Assembly (NCBI GenBank): GCA_045599185.1
Contig: JAZRVO010000002.1
Coordinates: 62,001 to 126,000, forward strand
Direction of reading: 5' to 3'
DNA length: 64,000 nucleotides
DNA from: UBA1240 sp045599185
GTDB lineage: Bacteria; Spirochaetota; Spirochaetia; Treponematales; Treponemataceae
Both the position numbers and the translations under genes were made by a program. Shown here in pieces: positions 24,994-33,337 of this stretch. The notes under the pieces were generated by a model. That model searched no databases and was not told where the DNA came from. It saw only the letters and a list, made by a program, of their open reading frames with translations. The stretch's first letter is position 1; each line of letters opens with the position of its first letter.

Positions 24994-25668
24994 TTACAGT
25001 TCAATTACATTTCCTTTTTCATCTTTCAAATCTGCAAATTCAATTTGACCGTTTCCCCGGGAACCGCCACCGCCAAGATAATCATTCTGAAGCATTTTTA
25101 ATCCTTCAAGAACAACTTCTTTAAAGAATTTTTCATCAGTTGCACCATTGTCACCAGTGTCAATTACGCGGTAAGAAATTTCAAAATCGAATTCTACGCC
25201 GGGAACGACGCGTTCTATTGGACGGGGATTTGCTTCAGCGGTAATTCTATTCAGACTGTTTTCAGCCTTTTCTTCTACAATTGCTTTACCATCTCTGAAC
25301 TTTTTTGCCCATTCATCAGTAAGAACAGCATCACGAACAATTAATCTTGTTGGCCCACGCATTTTGGAATTATCCACAGTTGAAGAATTATTTGCACAAC
25401 CAAACACACGACAAACAGGACAGTCTGATTTTCCACAAGAACAAGGTTTACCATTCGTATTTGCAAGTACGCCTTCTTTCCATTCGATTAGCGATCTGAT
25501 TTTACCTTTTAATGAACTTCCTGGAATATATGGTTCTCTTGTAAGTGGATTTCTGATAATAGGATTATCCATTCCACCAATTTCAACTTTATCATTCCCT
25601 GCACCAATATGAAGGCCTGTTTTTACAACAATTTTTCCGCTTATTGTTTTTATAGCAATCTGTTTCAT
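24994..25668 (-). CDS. csm3: Type III-A backbone RNase Csm3
   Basis: A 224-residue subunit that forms the repeated backbone of the Csm filament and cuts target RNA at 6-nt steps. Asp34 in GGMDNPIIR matches the catalytic Asp of the family, so target cleavage should work. The glycine loop YIPGSSLKGKIRSL, a Cys-rich insertion (CSCGKSDCPVCRVFGC) likely to bind zinc, and a C-terminal GGGGSRGNGQIEF are also present. The ATG at 25668 has GAGGAA eight bases upstream; an alternative TTG lies two codons earlier. Confidence 0.95.
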   Translation of the reverse strand: MKQIAIKTISGKIVVKTGLHIGAGNDKVEIGGMDNPIIRNPLTREPYIPGSSLKGKIRSLIEWKEGVLANTNGKPCSCGKSDCPVCRVFGCANNSSTVDNSKMRGPTRLIVRDAVLTDEWAKKFRDGKAIVEEKAENSLNRITAEANPRPIERVVPGVEFDFEISYRVIDTGDNGATDEKFFKEVVLEGLKMLQNDYLGGGGSRGNGQIEFADLKDEKGNVIEL

Positions 25669-25683
25669 AGTCAATTCCTCTCT

Positions 25684-26205
25684 TTAGTCTTTTAATCCAG
25701 CAGAAACTGCTTTTTCATAATAAAATCCATATGCTGCTTCAAAAAGCGAAACAAAGACATGATAATCCTGTTCTGTTTTTATTAGATCAATTGATGAAGA
25801 AATAAAAGTTTCAAGATTTTTATAAAGGCCAGCTTTCTCTTTTTCTTTGCTTGCACGAGCTACAGAATATGCAACTTTTGATTTTACCATTTTTATATAA
25901 GGAAGCTGCTTATCCCACTGTTCTGGATTGGCAAGAAGAATCTGTTCAAATCGTTTTACTTCATCAAAAATTTTTCTAAGCTGAGTTGAACTTACACCTA
26001 TCGCAAATCCACGCTTATTTTTTCCAATCAAAGATTCTGCAACTTCCTGAGCCTTTTTATCAAATAAGTCTGGAATTAAAGTTTTCCCATCTGAATTATA
26101 AAAACTGCATATTTTAACTGCAGATGGTGTAAAACTTTTATCTTCTTGAAAACTTCCACCACTTCGATTTCCAGAACTTTGATTTGGATAACTATTCCAT
26201 GCCAT
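25684..26205 (-). CDS. csm2: Type III-A small subunit Csm2
   Basis: A 173-residue mainly helical small subunit that lines the crRNA-target duplex. The first 30 residues are polar and disordered (Ser, Gly, Asn). The conserved core includes SSTQLRKIFDEVKRF and VAYSVARASKEKEKAGLYKN, then a helix with FVSLFEAAYGFY. The ATG at 26205 has AGGAGG ten bases upstream. It begins four bases after the cas10 stop codon. Length is slightly above the family norm because of the N-terminal tail. Confidence 0.92.
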   Translation of the reverse strand: MAWNSYPNQSSGNRSGGSFQEDKSFTPSAVKICSFYNSDGKTLIPDLFDKKAQEVAESLIGKNKRGFAIGVSSTQLRKIFDEVKRFEQILLANPEQWDKQLPYIKMVKSKVAYSVARASKEKEKAGLYKNLETFISSSIDLIKTEQDYHVFVSLFEAAYGFYYEKAVSAGLKD

Positions 26206-26209
26206 ATTT

Positions 26210-28570
26210 CTATTCCTCCTCGTTTCCACGGTTTTTATACAATGCATAACTTACTGCGATTTTTGCATCAATCATTTTCTGATCAATCACTGCAAAATCC
26301 AGCAATTTCTTTTTCGCACTTTCATCTTTAACATTTCTTGAAACTATATAATAGAAATGACTTTTCCATGTTTTGTTTTTTATGTCACCCATAGAAATCA
26401 AATCTTTAATGTTTCCTTCTTTCAAAACATTCTTTGCACGGTTTGAAAAATCAATCATTTTGTAAACAACGCCAGTAGAAACCGTTTTGTTTTCCAAAAG
26501 TGAATCCAGCCATTCTCCGTCTTTCAAGCAAGATTCATAGTCATCCCAGCTTACAGTCGTATCAAAGACAGTAATTGCATTCTTCAAATTTCCATTTCTT
26601 GCATAAGATTTAGATTTTTCAAGATTTTCTTCCGCCATATTTGCAATAACATTTACTGGAATATTTGGAGAACAGAGACTTATCCCCCCTGAAATTGTTA
26701 TGCTTGGATTGTTGTTTGTGAATTTGCAAAGTGCTTTTTGAAAATCATGGGCAAAATACAAAACAGAGTCCCACGCACCAACAACACATAAATCGTCACC
26801 GCCTGAAAATACGGTATAAATTACATTTTCATAGTATATTCCATCTGGGTTTTGTCTATTTTTTACGAACCATGCATAAAAAGCACTGAAAAAATAATGA
26901 AGCATAAAGCTTAAATCTGCATAACGGGAAATTGAAATCCGTTCACCCAGTGAAGTAGCAAAAACCAGTCCCAGATTATCGATATCAGCCTTAAACATAG
27001 CAAGTTTTTTATTGCCGTTTGATTCATCAGCAATTTGTTCAAAACTTTTCAGTTGTCCTAAGTCTTCATCAGTCCAAGGTGCAACATAAGGAAGGAACAT
27101 CAAAGGTCTTCCGGGAATATATTTATCTTTTATGTTCTCATTGTTTCTGTAAACATGAATCATCTGTCCAAAGTGAAGCAGTTTTTCTGAATTAAGTCTG
27201 ACTACCGATTTTTTCAGAAGCTTGCCGCCAATTTCTGTAAGTTTTTTACAGTTGTTGCATTCTTCTCCTTCATTCGCCGTATTTTTAGGAAAAATTCCAC
27301 ATTTCGGACATTCACCATTTTTCTGCAATTCATCATAAAATTCTTCAAGGACTGCTCCATTTTTGGCAATTCCTTTCTGCATTTTAGTTTGCTTTGCACG
27401 ATCAGATTCTGTACCAATTTTATTGAATAAAGCTTTTGCGTTTTCCTGCTGCAAATCTTCAATATTTGCCTCAATTCCATCTGAAATAATTACGGCAAGT
27501 TTTCCTGCAAATTCTTTCATAAAATATGTTTCAATTTCTGTCTGAACTTCTAGAAGTTTGTTTTTGTAATCGTCAGTTGCAGGAACAACTACAATAAATT
27601 TTCCACCAGCAGAAGTGACAATATTAGCATTACAAACTTTGAACTGCTTACAGATATATTCACTTAAAATTTCACTTAATGCCCACAATTGGAAGCTTTT
27701 TGCCCGAAGGAGTTTTGCACTGTCAGTTGTAGTTTTAAGTTCAAAAATATATTTCTGAATACCTGAGATGTCTCCGTTTATGAAGGCGAATTTTTTATCT
27801 ACAGAATTATTTATCTCTATTTCAGAAAGTTTTTCAGCTCTCTCATGGTAGCGATACAAACAGGCAGCAAATGCAGCTGTAGTTTTTGCATGTTGAAAAA
27901 GACTTATATCAGCATCAGAAATTGTGCTACTAGGAATACACCACCAGTATTGTTCCAGAAGAGTCAAAAGTGATTTTTCAAACTGTTCAAAATCTAAACC
28001 TTTTAGCTTGACAAAATCAGATTCAAATTGGTTCCAAAGTTCAAGATATTGTTCTTTACTTATTTTATCGTCAGAAACCGAGAGAACAGCATCTTCAGCC
28101 AAAGCTGACATTTTACAATATGCTTTTTCTGGAGAAGGTTTCTTGTCCAGTTGTAAAGATGAAAGAAGATGTATCATTGGTTTTTCATAAAACTTCAGTT
28201 TGCTTTCATTAGCTTTTTCTTCATCGTTTTCTGAAAGTTCACCAAGAATATTGCACCTGTCCGAACCACTTGAAATTCTGTCTGCAACAGAAATAATCCA
28301 TTCTTCAGCAGTTGAAGGATTATGATGATGAGATGCAAGATTTCTGACAACATTTGGATTTACAGAATCAGGCAAAATATCTTTATATTTTTCAAGAAAC
28401 CCTTCCGTGTAAACAGCATGCGGGTGACTGTACCAGCCACCCTTGTGAAGTTTGCAGCAGTAAGTTTCAAAATTTTTATTATACAAGCTCTTTATATCAG
28501 CTCTTTGTGCAAATTTTCCCACATCATGCAGATAAGATGCTAAAACAACTTCCTTAAAAGTCACATTCAT
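26210..28570 (-). CDS. cas10: Type III-A large subunit Cas10 (Csm1)
   Basis: A 786-residue large subunit. The HD nuclease domain has YLHDVGKFAQRAD with His15-Asp16 and HHHNPS near 81. The first palm domain begins FINGDISGIQKYIF at 263. A zinc finger CPKC...CNNC spans 421-441. The second palm carries the GGDD cyclase motif at 590-593 (FSGGDDLCVVG). Both active sites look intact, so the protein should cut ssDNA and make cyclic oligoadenylate when the complex binds target RNA. That messenger would feed the two CARF effectors downstream. It follows cas6 by 15 bases; the ATG lacks a strong ribosome site. Confidence 0.96.
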   Translation of the reverse strand: MNVTFKEVVLASYLHDVGKFAQRADIKSLYNKNFETYCCKLHKGGWYSHPHAVYTEGFLEKYKDILPDSVNPNVVRNLASHHHNPSTAEEWIISVADRISSGSDRCNILGELSENDEEKANESKLKFYEKPMIHLLSSLQLDKKPSPEKAYCKMSALAEDAVLSVSDDKISKEQYLELWNQFESDFVKLKGLDFEQFEKSLLTLLEQYWWCIPSSTISDADISLFQHAKTTAAFAACLYRYHERAEKLSEIEINNSVDKKFAFINGDISGIQKYIFELKTTTDSAKLLRAKSFQLWALSEILSEYICKQFKVCNANIVTSAGGKFIVVVPATDDYKNKLLEVQTEIETYFMKEFAGKLAVIISDGIEANIEDLQQENAKALFNKIGTESDRAKQTKMQKGIAKNGAVLEEFYDELQKNGECPKCGIFPKNTANEGEECNNCKKLTEIGGKLLKKSVVRLNSEKLLHFGQMIHVYRNNENIKDKYIPGRPLMFLPYVAPWTDEDLGQLKSFEQIADESNGNKKLAMFKADIDNLGLVFATSLGERISISRYADLSFMLHYFFSAFYAWFVKNRQNPDGIYYENVIYTVFSGGDDLCVVGAWDSVLYFAHDFQKALCKFTNNNPSITISGGISLCSPNIPVNVIANMAEENLEKSKSYARNGNLKNAITVFDTTVSWDDYESCLKDGEWLDSLLENKTVSTGVVYKMIDFSNRAKNVLKEGNIKDLISMGDIKNKTWKSHFYYIVSRNVKDESAKKKLLDFAVIDQKMIDAKIAVSYALYKNRGNEEE

Positions 28571-28585
28571 TTTTACACTTCTCCA

Positions 28586-29503
28586 CTATCTCATTTTTTC
28601 CCAATAATCTATTTGTCCCAAACCGAAGTTTGTATTTTTACCTGCATTAGCAATTTTATTGAATTCAAGAAGTTTCAGTTCAAAATATGAAAATTTTCCA
28701 GCCAGTTTAAAAGTTCCCTTTACGCCGCCTAAATTCATAACATCTTTTTGTCTGGCAGAATAATGTTTTATGTCTTTCCACACCAAATGCCTGTCAGTTA
28801 TCTCAGATTCACATTTTGGCAAGTCGTCAAAAACAGTATCTTCTGCGTACATCAGAAACAAAGTTTTTGTCCTGCGCCATAAAGTTCTAAAAAAATCCTC
28901 GGCTGAAAAATCCATAGAATATTTACCGTTTGTTTTAAAACGCAAAGGACTCTTGATTTCAATAAGAATTTCGCCTTCATTTTTTTCATGCGAATTCATT
29001 ATTTCAAAATATTCAGGCACATAACATTGATTTAAAGACATTCCGTCTTCCGAAAGAATATTTTTTTCATCAACCAAAACTTTTACAATAGAAAACTTTT
29101 CTCTTTCTTTAAAAAACCCGTCTTCTCCAGCTTTGTACAATGACGCATATATATAGGGAAGATAATTGCAAGTTTTTCCAAACAATGTAACGGTGAATTC
29201 GTATTCAGAAAAAGATTCCCTCGGTTCTATAAAACGTTCTTGCTGTAAAGAAAATGGATGAGAAGTCCTGTTCCTTCCGGGAAGAATTACATTGTCTGTT
29301 TCAATTATGGATTCAAAAATAGTAGAATAGGCACAAGTTTTTACATATAAGCATTCTGGACATTTTTGAGTATGTGCTATACAGCATATTTTTCTTAAGT
29401 TTTTTCCCAGTACACTTCTAATTACAAACAACGGATTGTTATCAGCTACAATTTCTTTTTCAAACTTTAATACAAATTTTACTGACAGGTATGCGATTTT
29501 CAA
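28586..29503 (-). CDS. cas6: crRNA-processing endoribonuclease Cas6
   Basis: A 305-residue RAMP protein that cleaves the array transcript within each repeat. It shows the N-terminal ferredoxin fold, a Cys cluster at about 44-57 (CIAHTQKCPECLYVKTC), and the C-terminal glycine-rich motif NTNFGLGQIDYW typical of Cas6. The start is a TTG at 29503 with GGGAGGG just upstream; no ATG fits. It is the first gene of the operon. I do not see a convincing promoter in the 188 bases upstream. Confidence 0.9.
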   Translation of the reverse strand: MKIAYLSVKFVLKFEKEIVADNNPLFVIRSVLGKNLRKICCIAHTQKCPECLYVKTCAYSTIFESIIETDNVILPGRNRTSHPFSLQQERFIEPRESFSEYEFTVTLFGKTCNYLPYIYASLYKAGEDGFFKEREKFSIVKVLVDEKNILSEDGMSLNQCYVPEYFEIMNSHEKNEGEILIEIKSPLRFKTNGKYSMDFSAEDFFRTLWRRTKTLFLMYAEDTVFDDLPKCESEITDRHLVWKDIKHYSARQKDVMNLGGVKGTFKLAGKFSYFELKLLEFNKIANAGKNTNFGLGQIDYWEKMR

Positions 29504-29691
29504 TAATCCCTCCCGAACACCTTAGATTTAATTTATCACAAATTTTACAATCCTAATAGTTATGAAATGGTTTCTTGTAACTGAAACAGTGAAAATATGG
29601 ATACATAAGCACAAAATCAAAAATCCGTATGATTTTAAATATATTCGTTCTAAGATTTTGCAGCCCAAAATGCGACAGGTAAACAGTTTCC

Positions 29692-29907
29692 CTATTTATT
29701 TGAATCTTTCCATTGCCGGGCGAAGGCTTCCAGCTGTTCCCGGGTTTGCAGGTGTACCACGCTTATTTTTTCTGCCGGAATGCCCAGAACATTTGTGCAC
29801 ACTTTTTTAAGTGCTTCGCCATGGGTGGCCGGCGTTTGCTGCAAGCTGCGGCTTTGTGCATAAGCAGAAGTTTTTTCTGGCAATTCGGTTTTGCGTAAAT
29901 TTTTCAT
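29692..29907 (-). CDS. Small protein of unknown function next to the CRISPR operon
   Basis: A 71-residue soluble protein that I do not recognise. It has polar N-terminal residues, then a region reading ALKKVCTNVLGIPAEKISVV and QLEAFARQWK that looks like a small alpha/beta domain. Support comes from a near-ideal promoter directly upstream (29915-29943) that would start transcription next to its ATG. It has the GC content of the chromosome rather than that of the AT-richer CRISPR genes. It ends 188 bases before the cas6 start, on the same strand, and could be read together with it. Confidence 0.65.
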   Translation of the reverse strand: MKNLRKTELPEKTSAYAQSRSLQQTPATHGEALKKVCTNVLGIPAEKISVVHLQTREQLEAFARQWKDSNK

Positions 29908-29914
29908 AAAAAAA

Positions 29915-29943
29915 ATGATACAGCCCGCGTCTGATTTTTGCAA
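29915..29943 (-). promoter_or_regulatory. Leaderless promoter of the small ORF upstream of cas6
   Basis: On the minus strand TTGCAA (29938-29943) and TATCAT (29915-29920) are 17 bp apart. Seven bases separate the -10 box from the ATG at 29907. Confidence 0.65.
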
Positions 29944-30160
29944 ATTCAGTTTTTTAATTAAGATTTTAGAGTTTTTGACTTGAGATTTTATATAATTTTT
30001 TGTAATTCTGCAAATTTTTCAACTAAATGCAATTATTTTCTAAAAAAAATGAATTTTTTATAAGTTTTGTGATATAGTGTAAAAAGCAAATTTTGCAAAA
30101 AATGAAAATGCAAAAAGAATTAAAAAGTTAAGTGGTTATTACACATAAAAAGGAGTTCGT

Positions 30161-31591
30161 GTGAACAAGCGTGATTTTCCTAAAGTCCATTTTTATGATC
30201 AGGATTTTGTAGACATTTATGATAAAACCTGGTCCTGGCTGCAGGATTATTGGCTGGATCCAAAAACGGGTGAAGAATCTGTTGACGGATATTTTCTGTA
30301 CTCGGCAAACGGAGAGCAGATTATTGACCAGTTTGAAACTATTTTTTCTTCGTTCTTTCTTGTTTATTCAAACCGCAACTACCCGGCCAACCAGAACCTT
30401 GACTATTTTTATGCAAGGCAGGAAGAAAGCGGCGCAATTCGCTGGAAGTATGACTGCAAGACAAACCAGCCTGTAACCGATGCACAAAACCCGGAAGGCG
30501 TGGGAATGCCGCTGTTTGCATGGGCAGAATTCAATCTGTTTCATAAATCGGCAAACAAAAAGCGCGTAAAAGAAGTTATGGTCATTCTTGAAAAATACAT
30601 GGAATGGATTGACGCAACCTTTAAGCAGGAAAACGGTCTTTACACATGTCCGCTTGCTGCCACAACCATGACCAATTCGCCGCGTACGCAGGCTAAATAT
30701 CTGGTAGATTTCAACAGTGCACTGGCAATAAACGCGCTGTACATGTCTCAGCTTGGCGACATTTTAAACGACAAGGATTTGAGCTTTAAGTACAAGCGCA
30801 ATTATTTTTCGCTTAAAACGCGCATAAATTCCTTAATGTGGAACCCGGAAAGCGGCTTTTACCACGATTTGGACGAAAACTGTGAACAGCTGCGAACTAA
30901 AACAATTGCCGGTTTCTGGCCGATGCTTGCAGAAATTCCAAACGAAGACAAGGCAGACCGGCTTGTTGACCATCTGCTGAACCCGTGCACCTTTGGAACA
31001 GACCATCCGTTTCCAAGCCTTTCTGCCGACGAGCCGGAATTCCGCGAAGAAGGAAACGAATTTTGCGGAAGCGTTTATCCGCCTTTTACTTTTATTGTCA
31101 TCAAAGGACTTGAAAGATACCAGAAATACGATCTGGCACGCGAATGCGCCATCCGCCATTTGTACCACATTCTTGATGCACTTTTTCCGGAAGGCGCACA
31201 CGCAAAAGGCGACCTTTGGGAAGCCTATGCTCCGTGCAAATCTGGCGTTGCAAAATCGGAAACGAATCCCGATTTTCCGAAAAAGCGCTACATTCACTAC
31301 ACCGGCCTTTCAACCATTGCCCTTATGATAGAAAACATCATCGGACTTGCAATCAGTTTGCCGCGCAAAACCGTAGACTGGACGATTCCGAACCTTGAAA
31401 TTATGGGCATTGAAAACCTTTCGCTTAAACGCAACTTAATTACAATTCTTTCAAACAAAAGCCAGCGCGGATGGGAAATCCATATGGAAAGTGAAAAATT
31501 GTATTACTTTACAATCAATATTTTGGGTGAAAAGAAAAAAACACTGCCAATTCCATCAGGCAAGTGTTCAATGCTTATAGACAAACTTTAA
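30161..31591 (+). CDS. Trehalase-like (alpha/alpha)6 glycoside hydrolase
   Basis: A 476-residue protein with the repeated helical pattern of the GH37/GH63 (alpha/alpha)6 barrel: YFLYSANGEQIIDQFETIFSS near 45, YLVDFNSALAINALYM near 180, SLMWNPESGFYHDLDE near 225, TIAGFWPML near 245, and GDLWEAYAPCKSG with a likely catalytic Glu near 350. There is no signal peptide, so it acts in the cytoplasm on an alpha-linked sugar such as trehalose or a glucosylglycerate; the substrate is not certain. The start is a GTG at 30161 after AAAGGAG. It is followed after three bases by ppx, so the two are co-transcribed. Confidence 0.8.
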   Translation: MNKRDFPKVHFYDQDFVDIYDKTWSWLQDYWLDPKTGEESVDGYFLYSANGEQIIDQFETIFSSFFLVYSNRNYPANQNLDYFYARQEESGAIRWKYDCKTNQPVTDAQNPEGVGMPLFAWAEFNLFHKSANKKRVKEVMVILEKYMEWIDATFKQENGLYTCPLAATTMTNSPRTQAKYLVDFNSALAINALYMSQLGDILNDKDLSFKYKRNYFSLKTRINSLMWNPESGFYHDLDENCEQLRTKTIAGFWPMLAEIPNEDKADRLVDHLLNPCTFGTDHPFPSLSADEPEFREEGNEFCGSVYPPFTFIVIKGLERYQKYDLARECAIRHLYHILDALFPEGAHAKGDLWEAYAPCKSGVAKSETNPDFPKKRYIHYTGLSTIALMIENIIGLAISLPRKTVDWTIPNLEIMGIENLSLKRNLITILSNKSQRGWEIHMESEKLYYFTINILGEKKKTLPIPSGKCSMLIDKL

Positions 31592-31594
31592 AAT

Positions 31595-33124
31595 ATGACA
31601 ACCTTAGAAGCCGTAATTGAAATTGGCTCAACCGGAATCCGTCTTGCAATTGCCGAGGTGAATGCAGACGGATTCTGGTCTTTTATCGACCATTCGGAAC
31701 GTTCCGTGCCGCTGGGCTGGGACGTTTTCACAAGTTCACAACTTTCGCGAAACACAATTCTTGAATGCCTGCGGATTTTAAACCGCTTTAAAGAACAGAT
31801 ACAGAACTGGAACATTGACGGCGACCATATTTCAATTTTTGCAACAAGCGCGCTGCGGCAGGCCAACAACCGTGACGCAGTTTTAGACAGAATACGCATA
31901 AAAACCGGCTTTGAAGTAAAAATTATTGACGGCCTTGAAGAAAACCAGCTGATGTATCTGGCGGTTCTGCACGCGCTTAAAAACCAGATGCCCCGCTTTG
32001 TAAAGAACAATTCCATCATTCTGGACATTGGCGGCGGTTCTACCGAAATAATGCTTTTTGACAAAGGGCAGATGGTGGCGGCGCACAGCTTCAGGCTGGG
32101 TACGGTTATTATTGAACAGTACATAAAAAGCCGCATGGGTTCGCAAAGTGATGCACGGCGTTTTTTAACCGAATTCATTACAAACACCGGCGGCAGCCTG
32201 AACAACGAACTGAACCTTGCACAGATTCAGCAGTTTATAACCATCGGGCCGGAAGCCCAGATTGCAGCCAAGTTTGCAGGCACGGTTTTGAATGATACGT
32301 GCAGTTTAATTGAACGCGATGCGTTCTGCGAATTTGTAGACGGCATTCAGACTTATTCAACAGAAGAAATTATGGCAAAATTTAAAATAAGTTTTGCCGA
32401 AGCCCGTTCGCTTAGCATAAACCTTTTAACTTACAAGCTTTTTATAAACTTAACCGCCGCAAAGCAGATTCTGGTAGTTAAGGCTTCGATACGCGAAGGA
32501 ATTTTAACAAGCAAATACACTGCGACAAATACCGGGCTGCAGGAAAACTTTTTGAGCCAGGTAACGGCTTCGGCGCTGAATTTGTGCCGAAAGTACCGTG
32601 CCGACATTAACCACGCAAAATGCGTGTGCGAAACGGCCTTAAAATTCTATGATGCATTGCAAAGTGAACACGGCTTTAAAGGCAAGGAACGGCTGCTTCT
32701 GGAAATTGCTTCACTGCTGCACGATGTGGGTTCTTTCATTCAGACCGAACACCACGAAATGCATTCCCAGTACATTATCAGCAACAGCGAAATTTTTGGC
32801 CTGCAGAAGGATGAAATGAACCTTGTTGCGGCCATTGCGCGCTATCACAAGGGCGCAAAACCCAATCCTTCTGATGAACGCTTTTACGCACTGCCGCCGC
32901 AGGACAGGATAAAGGTGCAGAAACTTGCCGCAATTCTGCGCATTGCCGACGCTTTTGACCGCGGTCACACCCAGCGCATCAGTAAATTTTCCATTGATTT
33001 AAGTGATGACACCATGCGTCTTCAGCTTGCAGTGCCTACCGACACCAGCCTTGAAAAAAGCGCAATGGCAGAAAAATCAGACCTTTTTGAAGAAATCTTC
33101 GGGTATAAGGTGGTTATCGAATAG
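31595..33124 (+). CDS. ppx: Exopolyphosphatase, Ppx/GppA family
   Basis: A 509-residue protein with two ASKHA-fold domains and a C-terminal HD-type domain. Visible motifs are VIEIGSTGIRLAIAE (phosphate loop 1), FATSALRQANNRD, LDIGGGSTEIMLF (loop 2) and, in the last third, LLHDVGSFIQTEHH. It releases phosphate from the end of polyphosphate or converts pppGpp to ppGpp. The polyphosphate kinase gene follows 213 bases later, which favours the polyphosphate role. The gap 33125-33337 carries the ppk promoter and nothing else I can support. Confidence 0.92.
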   Translation: MTTLEAVIEIGSTGIRLAIAEVNADGFWSFIDHSERSVPLGWDVFTSSQLSRNTILECLRILNRFKEQIQNWNIDGDHISIFATSALRQANNRDAVLDRIRIKTGFEVKIIDGLEENQLMYLAVLHALKNQMPRFVKNNSIILDIGGGSTEIMLFDKGQMVAAHSFRLGTVIIEQYIKSRMGSQSDARRFLTEFITNTGGSLNNELNLAQIQQFITIGPEAQIAAKFAGTVLNDTCSLIERDAFCEFVDGIQTYSTEEIMAKFKISFAEARSLSINLLTYKLFINLTAAKQILVVKASIREGILTSKYTATNTGLQENFLSQVTASALNLCRKYRADINHAKCVCETALKFYDALQSEHGFKGKERLLLEIASLLHDVGSFIQTEHHEMHSQYIISNSEIFGLQKDEMNLVAAIARYHKGAKPNPSDERFYALPPQDRIKVQKLAAILRIADAFDRGHTQRISKFSIDLSDDTMRLQLAVPTDTSLEKSAMAEKSDLFEEIFGYKVVIE

Positions 33125-33337
33125 GCGTGCGCTGTTTGTGCGGTCTCTGACCGTTGCCTGAAGTAGGCGCAAGCCCGTAATTTTGCCGGTGGCAAAACTA
33201 CAGCCATTTTTATAAAAGTTGGCTTTGTAAACCTGTTTTCTGCGTGGCTGGGGTTGTTAAGGCTTGGCGTTTTCTGGCAATTTTTTTGCCTTAAATTTGA
33301 CAATTTTTCAGTTAGTGCTAAACTTTACGCTTAGCTT

